Part shown: positions 8,091 to 11,009 of the stretch, in pieces
How positions within the stretch are numbered: position 1 is the first letter of the stretch
Layout: the number at the start of each line of letters is the position of its first letter
From: Actinomycetota bacterium
GTDB taxonomy: Bacteria > Actinomycetota > Acidimicrobiia > Acidimicrobiales > Acidimicrobiaceae
Length of the DNA: 11,009 nt
Direction of reading: 5' to 3'
Assembly (NCBI GenBank): GCA_004366215.1
Contig: ML178752.1
Span: 611-11,619 of the forward strand
Made by a program: the position numbers and the translations under genes
The notes under the pieces: model-generated
Database searches by the model: none
The model's input: only the letters and a program-made list of their open reading frames with translations
Told to the model about the DNA's origin: nothing

Positions 8091-8126
8091 TGACGACTTC
8101 CTACGCCTCTCCGGCTCACTCGAAGC

Positions 8127-8381
8127 CTAGGCGCTCGCTCCGTCCCTCCCAGCGATCGCGAGAGCCCAAGCACGCCTCGCCGCTTCGTCGAACCCCCCGG
8201 CGGGCACAGCTGTAGCGCGCAACGCTCGCTGGAGGCGTCCACGGGCGAGCGCACGGTCGAGGCAGCGGGGATCCGGGCACAGCCACGCGCCCCGACCAGC
8301 ACCCCGGCCGCCGTAGAGCTCCCTGCCGTCATACCCAATCCGCACGAGGGCGCTCGCCGGCTGCCGTTGCCGACACCCCAC
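8127..8381 (-). CDS. ylxR: YlxR/DUF448 family nucleic-acid-binding protein
   Basis: Small basic protein of the nusA-infB operon. Family members bind RNA or nucleoid components and have been proposed to act in transcription control or RNase P modulation; the exact role here is not known. The 84-aa product from the GTG at 8381 contains the family hallmarks GCRQRQP near the N-terminus, LVRIG (12-16), the signature GRGAWLCPDPRCL (29-41) and basic RGRLQRALRA (47-56). The family usually opens with TC.GCR. Here the T and C codons lie just upstream of the GTG, and the only in-frame codons between them and a TGA stop are non-canonical. An ATA at 8397-8399 sits exactly where a start is expected: 2 nt after the nusA stop and 9 nt after an excellent ribosome site. 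The true CDS may therefore be 8127-8399 (90 aa), reading (M/I)PERTCVGCR. Confidence 0.85.
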   Translation of the reverse strand: MGCRQRQPASALVRIGYDGRELYGGRGAGRGAWLCPDPRCLDRALARGRLQRALRATAVPAGGFDEAARRAWALAIAGRDGASA

Positions 8382-8401
8382 GCAGGTACGCTCTGGTATG
8401 C

Positions 8402-9385
8402 CTACGACTCACCCCCTTGCAGCTGGCTCTGAGCACGGATCTCGAGGTGCAGACCGGTGAGCCTCGCTGCGAGCCGCGCGTTCTGCCCCTCACGACCAAT
8501 CGCGAGAGACAGCTGATCGTCAGGCACGACGACGAGCGCGCGGCGACCCTCGACAACCGCAGACATCGCCCGGGCGGGGACGATCGCCCGCTCCGCGAAC
8601 TCGGCGAGATCCTCCGTGAAGGGCACGATGTCGACCTTCTCGCCGAGCAGTTCGTTGACCACCGTGTGAACTCGAGCGCCTCGAGCACCCACGCAGGCCC
8701 CCACTGGGTCCACCGCACGGTCGTTCGACCACACCGCGATCTTCGTTCGGTGGCCGGGATCCCGCGCGATCGCTTTGATCTCGACCACACCGCTGGCGAT
8801 CTCAGGCACCTCAACTTCGAAGAGCCGCTTGACGAGGCCGGGGTGGGTACGCGACACGACGATCTGTGGTCCCTTGAGGGAGCGACGCACCTCGACGATG
8901 TAGGCCTTGAGTCGCTGGTTGACGCTGTAGCGCTCGGTCGGCGGGCTCTCTGAGTGCGGCATGATCGCCTCGATCTTGCCAAGGTCGAGCAGCGTGAAGC
9001 GGTTGTCAACCTGTGAGACGATGCCGGTGACCACGTCGCCCTCGCGACCCGCGTACTCGTCGAACTTCTGCTCGCGCTCAGCCTCCCGGATCTTCTGCAG
9101 CATGACCTGCTTCGCCGCTTGGGCCGCGATACGCCCGAAGTCGCGGGGCGTATCCTCCCACTCTCGGACAACGTTGCCCTCAGCGTCGAGCTCTTGACAG
9201 ATCACACGGATGGTCCCAGTCGAGGGGTCAATCTCCACATAGGCCTCTTCCGCTGCACCAGGCCGACGCTTGTACGCGGCTGCGAGAGCGTTCGCTAGCG
9301 ACTCGAGCAGCGTGGCAACCGAGAGGCCCTTCTCCCGAGCTATGACTTCTAGCGCGTCCATTACTTCAGGGTTCTCAACCGCCAT
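8402..9385 (-). CDS. nusA: Transcription termination/antitermination factor NusA
   Basis: RNA-polymerase-associated factor that prolongs pauses, aids intrinsic termination and takes part in rRNA antitermination. From the ATG at 9385 the product is 327 aa, typical of short NusAs lacking C-terminal acidic repeats. The N-terminal RNAP-binding domain spans about 1-110 (MDALEVIAREKGLS at 9-22). The S1 domain covers about 113-180 (GREGDVVTGIVSQVDN at 113-128). KH1 carries GARG at 233-236 and KH2 carries GREG at 297-300 within LAIGREGQNARLAARLTG. The ATG is preceded by GGGAGGAG (9388-9395); GGAGG is only 4 nt from the ATG, a short but workable spacing. Upstream in-frame extension to 9508 adds a low-complexity Arg-rich stretch unlike NusA and is rejected. 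It is the first gene after the proS terminator, which makes it the likely head of the operon. Confidence 0.96.
   Translation of the reverse strand: MAVENPEVMDALEVIAREKGLSVATLLESLANALAAAYKRRPGAAEEAYVEIDPSTGTIRVICQELDAEGNVVREWEDTPRDFGRIAAQAAKQVMLQKIREAEREQKFDEYAGREGDVVTGIVSQVDNRFTLLDLGKIEAIMPHSESPPTERYSVNQRLKAYIVEVRRSLKGPQIVVSRTHPGLVKRLFEVEVPEIASGVVEIKAIARDPGHRTKIAVWSNDRAVDPVGACVGARGARVHTVVNELLGEKVDIVPFTEDLAEFAERAIVPARAMSAVVEGRRALVVVPDDQLSLAIGREGQNARLAARLTGLHLEIRAQSQLQGGES
8409..8418 (-). promoter_or_regulatory. Strong ribosome binding site for ylxR, paired with an ATA codon
   Basis: AAGGGGGTGA on the minus strand, nine of ten bases matching AAGGAGGTGA, is embedded in the last codons of nusA. 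It lies 9 nt before the ATA at 8397-8399 but 27 nt before the first canonical start (GTG 8379-8381). The spacing says initiation is meant to occur at the ATA position. Confidence 0.6.
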
Positions 9386-9687
9386 GGCTCCTCCCACTGC
9401 TGCCACGGGCACCCCATCCCGTCGTCCGTCGCCTTGGCGAGTGCCCTCGACCCGGCGACGCCTCTCCGACGAGCGCCTCCATCGGGCCCCTCGTGCCTCG
9501 ACGCCCACGTATCACGACGTCCGCAAGCCTCCCGACCACCCGCGCGGGCTCGGTACCGCGCTCTCTACGACGCCCACCACACGCCGGGCGTGGTGCTGGC
9601 GACCGCGGCGCTCCCTGCGCGCTCGGGCGAGCGCCTTCACGCTGCCCGCCCGTGGCCATGCCTCCTCCCCTCACGCCCAGGGCCGCA
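9386..9687 (-). other. Spacer upstream of nusA: no recognisable gene, G+C-rich and structured; rimP absent
   Basis: About 300 bp between the proS terminator and nusA. All three minus-strand frames give Arg/Gly/Pro-rich peptides with no RimP resemblance. In the longest candidate (ATG 9658 to stop 9375) hand-counted G+C is about 78, 79 and 70 percent at codon positions one to three, the reverse of the pattern expected for a gene in G+C-rich DNA. No tRNA T-loop and no clear -10/-35 pair was found. It contains a strong hairpin (9427-9460) and a weaker one near 9575-9595. As transcription of proS should end upstream, this segment probably holds the promoter and leader of the nusA operon, though I cannot place the promoter. 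Confidence 0.6.
9427..9460 (-). promoter_or_regulatory. Leader hairpin 42 nt upstream of the nusA start
   Basis: On the minus strand CGTCGCC (9454-9460) pairs perfectly with GGCGACG (9427-9433). Inside, after a small G/AA internal loop, GG pairs with CC, then a bulged T, then CGAG pairs with CTCG around a GGCA tetraloop. This gives 13 base pairs in 34 nt. No U run follows, so it is not an intrinsic terminator. A regulatory or stabilising leader structure is possible. Confidence 0.5.
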
Positions 9688-9722
9688 GGTGACAAAAAAC
9701 GTGGGCCAAAGCCCACGTCACC
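9688..9722 (-). terminator. Rho-independent terminator after proS, nested in an outer inverted repeat
   Basis: On the minus strand an 8-bp stem, ACGTGGGC / GCCCACGT, closes a TTTG loop (9699-9718) and runs straight into six T residues (9694-9699), 39 nt past the proS stop. This is a textbook intrinsic terminator for proS. In addition, GGTGA just before the stem and TCACC just after the T run are complementary (9718-9722 and 9688-9692), so the whole 35-bp element is an inverted repeat interrupted by the T run. Confidence 0.92.
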
Positions 9723-9757
9723 CCGGCTCCTTGAGCAAGCCGCAAGCGAGTATAGCG

Positions 9758-11009
9758 TCAGCCCTGACGGTGAGCGATGCGTCCGGCCTGCTCCTCGATT
9801 GAGTTCGCGACGTCAGCTAGTGCCACCGTCACGACGTGGCCTTCGAGCCGGTTGCGCACCTCCACCTGATCGTTCGCAAGGGACCGTTGACCTACGATGA
9901 CCCAGAGTGGCGCCCCAATCAGCTCCTGGTCAGACGCCGCAACACCGAAGCTCACGCGCCGATCCTCGAGGATGACGCGCTTGCCAAGGCGCTCGAGCTC
10001 CTCGGCGATGGCGGTCGCGACGGACACCACGCGCTCCTCGCGTCCAGCGGGCATGACCGCGACCTGGAACGGCGCGACCTCGAGGGGCCAGGCGATGCCG
10101 TTGTCACGGCGGTACTCCTCTGCGATCACAGCTACGAGCCGACTGACCCCAATGCCGTAGCACCCCATCCAGTACGGGCGCGGCTGCCCGTCGTCGTCGA
10201 CGAACGTACCCCGCTGCACTCTGGCTGAGTACGTCGTCGCAAGCTGAAAGGTGTGGCCGACTTCGACGGCGCGAACGAGCGCGAGCGGCGACTGACACCG
10301 AGGGCAAGGATCGCCGTCTTGGACTTCGATGAGGTCCCGCCACTCGTCGACGTCGAAGTCCACGCCGAGGCGGACCCCGACGACGTGCTCTCCCTCGACG
10401 TTGTTCCCGGTGGCCCACCAGCTGCGCTCTCGGATCGAAGGATCCGCGACGATCCTCACTCCTGCCTCGCGCATGCCGCGCGGTCCAACGTAACCTCGAA
10501 CGAAGGGGCCGCTCGGCGAGAAGGCCTCGTCGCCAGCGAGCTCCCAACCCTTAGGCAGTCGAACCACCCGCTCGCCAGGAACGAGAGCGAGGGTGTAGCC
10601 CCCCTCGGGAGTTGATACGACCAAGCACTTGAGCATTGCGTGGTCATCGACGGGGGCGCCCGCCCGCACGAGCGCAGCGATCGCGTCGCGAACTCCTGGG
10701 GCCCCCGGAGTTTGGTAGACGGTTGGCTCTCCGACGTCGCCACAGGGCATGAGGGGACCCGACCCCCGCCGAGCTGCCTCGACGTTCGCCCGGTACCCAC
10801 ACACCCGGCACGACGCGAAGTGATCTTCACCGATGGCGGAGGGCACCATGAACTCGTGGTTGACGTCACCGCCGATGGATCCTGCGTCCGCCTCGACGGG
10901 TACCGCACCAAGACCGAGGCGCTCGTAGATTCGCAGGTACGCGTCGTACACCCGGTCGTAGGAGCTCCGCATGCGCTCGCGATCGCGATCGAAGGTGTAG
11001 CCGTCGGCG
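9758..11009 (-). CDS. proS: Prolyl-tRNA synthetase, bacterial type with editing insertion (5' end beyond window)
   Basis: Class II aminoacyl-tRNA synthetase that charges tRNA-Pro. The visible 416 residues are the C-terminal portion; bacterial ProRS is about 570 aa, so roughly 150 N-terminal residues with motif 1 lie to the right. The frame is open to the edge, starting GYTFDRDRERM. In order: SIGG...HEF near 44-53; CRVCGYRANVE (67-77); an insertion domain of about 115 residues (about 100-215) carrying MLKCLVV, whose lysine matches the editing-site lysine of YbaK-like domains; CPRC (235-238); motif 3 GCYGIGVSR (282-290); and the anticodon-binding domain (about 312-410). In that last domain the usual GVKFAD.DLIG segment reads GVAASDQELIG, a mild divergence. 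The stop is at 9758 and a terminator follows within 40 nt. Confidence 0.96.
   Translation of the reverse strand, partial: ADGYTFDRDRERMRSSYDRVYDAYLRIYERLGLGAVPVEADAGSIGGDVNHEFMVPSAIGEDHFASCRVCGYRANVEAARRGSGPLMPCGDVGEPTVYQTPGAPGVRDAIAALVRAGAPVDDHAMLKCLVVSTPEGGYTLALVPGERVVRLPKGWELAGDEAFSPSGPFVRGYVGPRGMREAGVRIVADPSIRERSWWATGNNVEGEHVVGVRLGVDFDVDEWRDLIEVQDGDPCPRCQSPLALVRAVEVGHTFQLATTYSARVQRGTFVDDDGQPRPYWMGCYGIGVSRLVAVIAEEYRRDNGIAWPLEVAPFQVAVMPAGREERVVSVATAIAEELERLGKRVILEDRRVSFGVAASDQELIGAPLWVIVGQRSLANDQVEVRNRLEGHVVTVALADVANSIEEQAGRIAHRQG

Noticed and set aside
9386..9508. Extension of NusA to a GTG at 9508
   Set aside because: The added 41 residues are Arg-rich low complexity, and the conserved NusA N-terminus starts at the ATG at 9385 behind GGGAGGAG.
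9375..9658. Open frame of 94 codons (ATG at 9658) before nusA on the minus strand, with GGGAGGAGG upstream and a stop overlapping the nusA start by 11 nt, a tempting candidate in the rimP slot
   Set aside because: The product is Arg/Gly-rich with no family resemblance, and hand-counted codon-position G+C is highest at position two and lowest at position three, opposite to a real gene in this genome. The ribosome-site spacing to the ATG is also short.
9749..9754. TATACT, a good -10 hexamer on the minus strand just after the proS stop
   Set aside because: No -35 match is found at 16-18 bp, and the proS terminator lies about 30 nt downstream, so a transcript from here would stop at once. Not reported as a promoter.
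1..11009. tRNA or rRNA genes, CRISPR arrays, insertion sequences, toxin-antitoxin or defence genes
   Set aside because: I looked on both strands in the non-coding stretches and found no T-loop/acceptor pattern, no regularly spaced repeats beyond the infB pair, no transposase motifs and no terminal inverted repeats. The window is almost fully occupied by the housekeeping cluster.

Overview
The window is a G+C-rich (roughly two-thirds) bacterial chromosome segment in which every recognisable gene lies on the minus strand. It holds the conserved transcription/translation/RNA-decay cluster. In transcription order, from right edge to left, the genes are proS (5' end outside the window), nusA, ylxR, infB, rbfA, truB, ribF, rpsO, pnp, and the start of an inositol-monophosphatase-family gene that runs off the left edge. 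Gene order, frequent GTG starts, strong AGGAGG-type ribosome sites, a short NusA without C-terminal acidic repeats, and the style of the IF-2 N-terminus suggest an Actinomycetota, possibly an Acidimicrobiia-like lineage. That lineage guess is inference.

Layout. Positions 9758-11009 hold the C-terminal part of prolyl-tRNA synthetase. It is followed by a clear rho-independent terminator (stem 9699-9718 plus a U run on the minus strand), so proS looks separable from the rest. Positions 9386-9687 form an unusually G+C-rich spacer (about three quarters by hand count) with a well-formed hairpin at 9427-9460. rimP, which usually sits here just before nusA, is not detectable. From 9385 leftward nusA-ylxR-infB-rbfA-truB-ribF are tightly packed: 2-20 nt between nusA and ylxR depending on the ylxR start, 36 nt between ylxR and infB, 2 nt between infB and rbfA, a 23-nt rbfA/truB overlap and a 4-nt GTGA truB/ribF overlap. 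No DHH phosphoesterase (nrnA) or MATE gene lies between rbfA and truB, as is found in some actinobacteria. A 69-nt leader with a 7-bp hairpin precedes rpsO, 62 nt separate rpsO from pnp, and 67 nt separate pnp from the phosphatase gene.

How the genes work together. NusA tunes pausing, termination and antitermination. YlxR is a small nucleic-acid-binding protein of this operon. IF-2 starts translation. RbfA matures 16S rRNA, TruB modifies tRNA U55, S15 nucleates the 30S platform, PNPase degrades and processes RNA, and ProRS charges tRNA-Pro. RibF makes FMN and FAD. I see no mobile element, CRISPR array, tRNA, rRNA or defence island, and no new system. The points most worth a second look are: ylxR has no canonical start codon where homology and the ribosome site expect one (ATA instead of ATG); rimP is missing and replaced by a structured spacer; the proS terminator is nested in a second inverted repeat; and a perfect 35-bp direct repeat lies inside infB.
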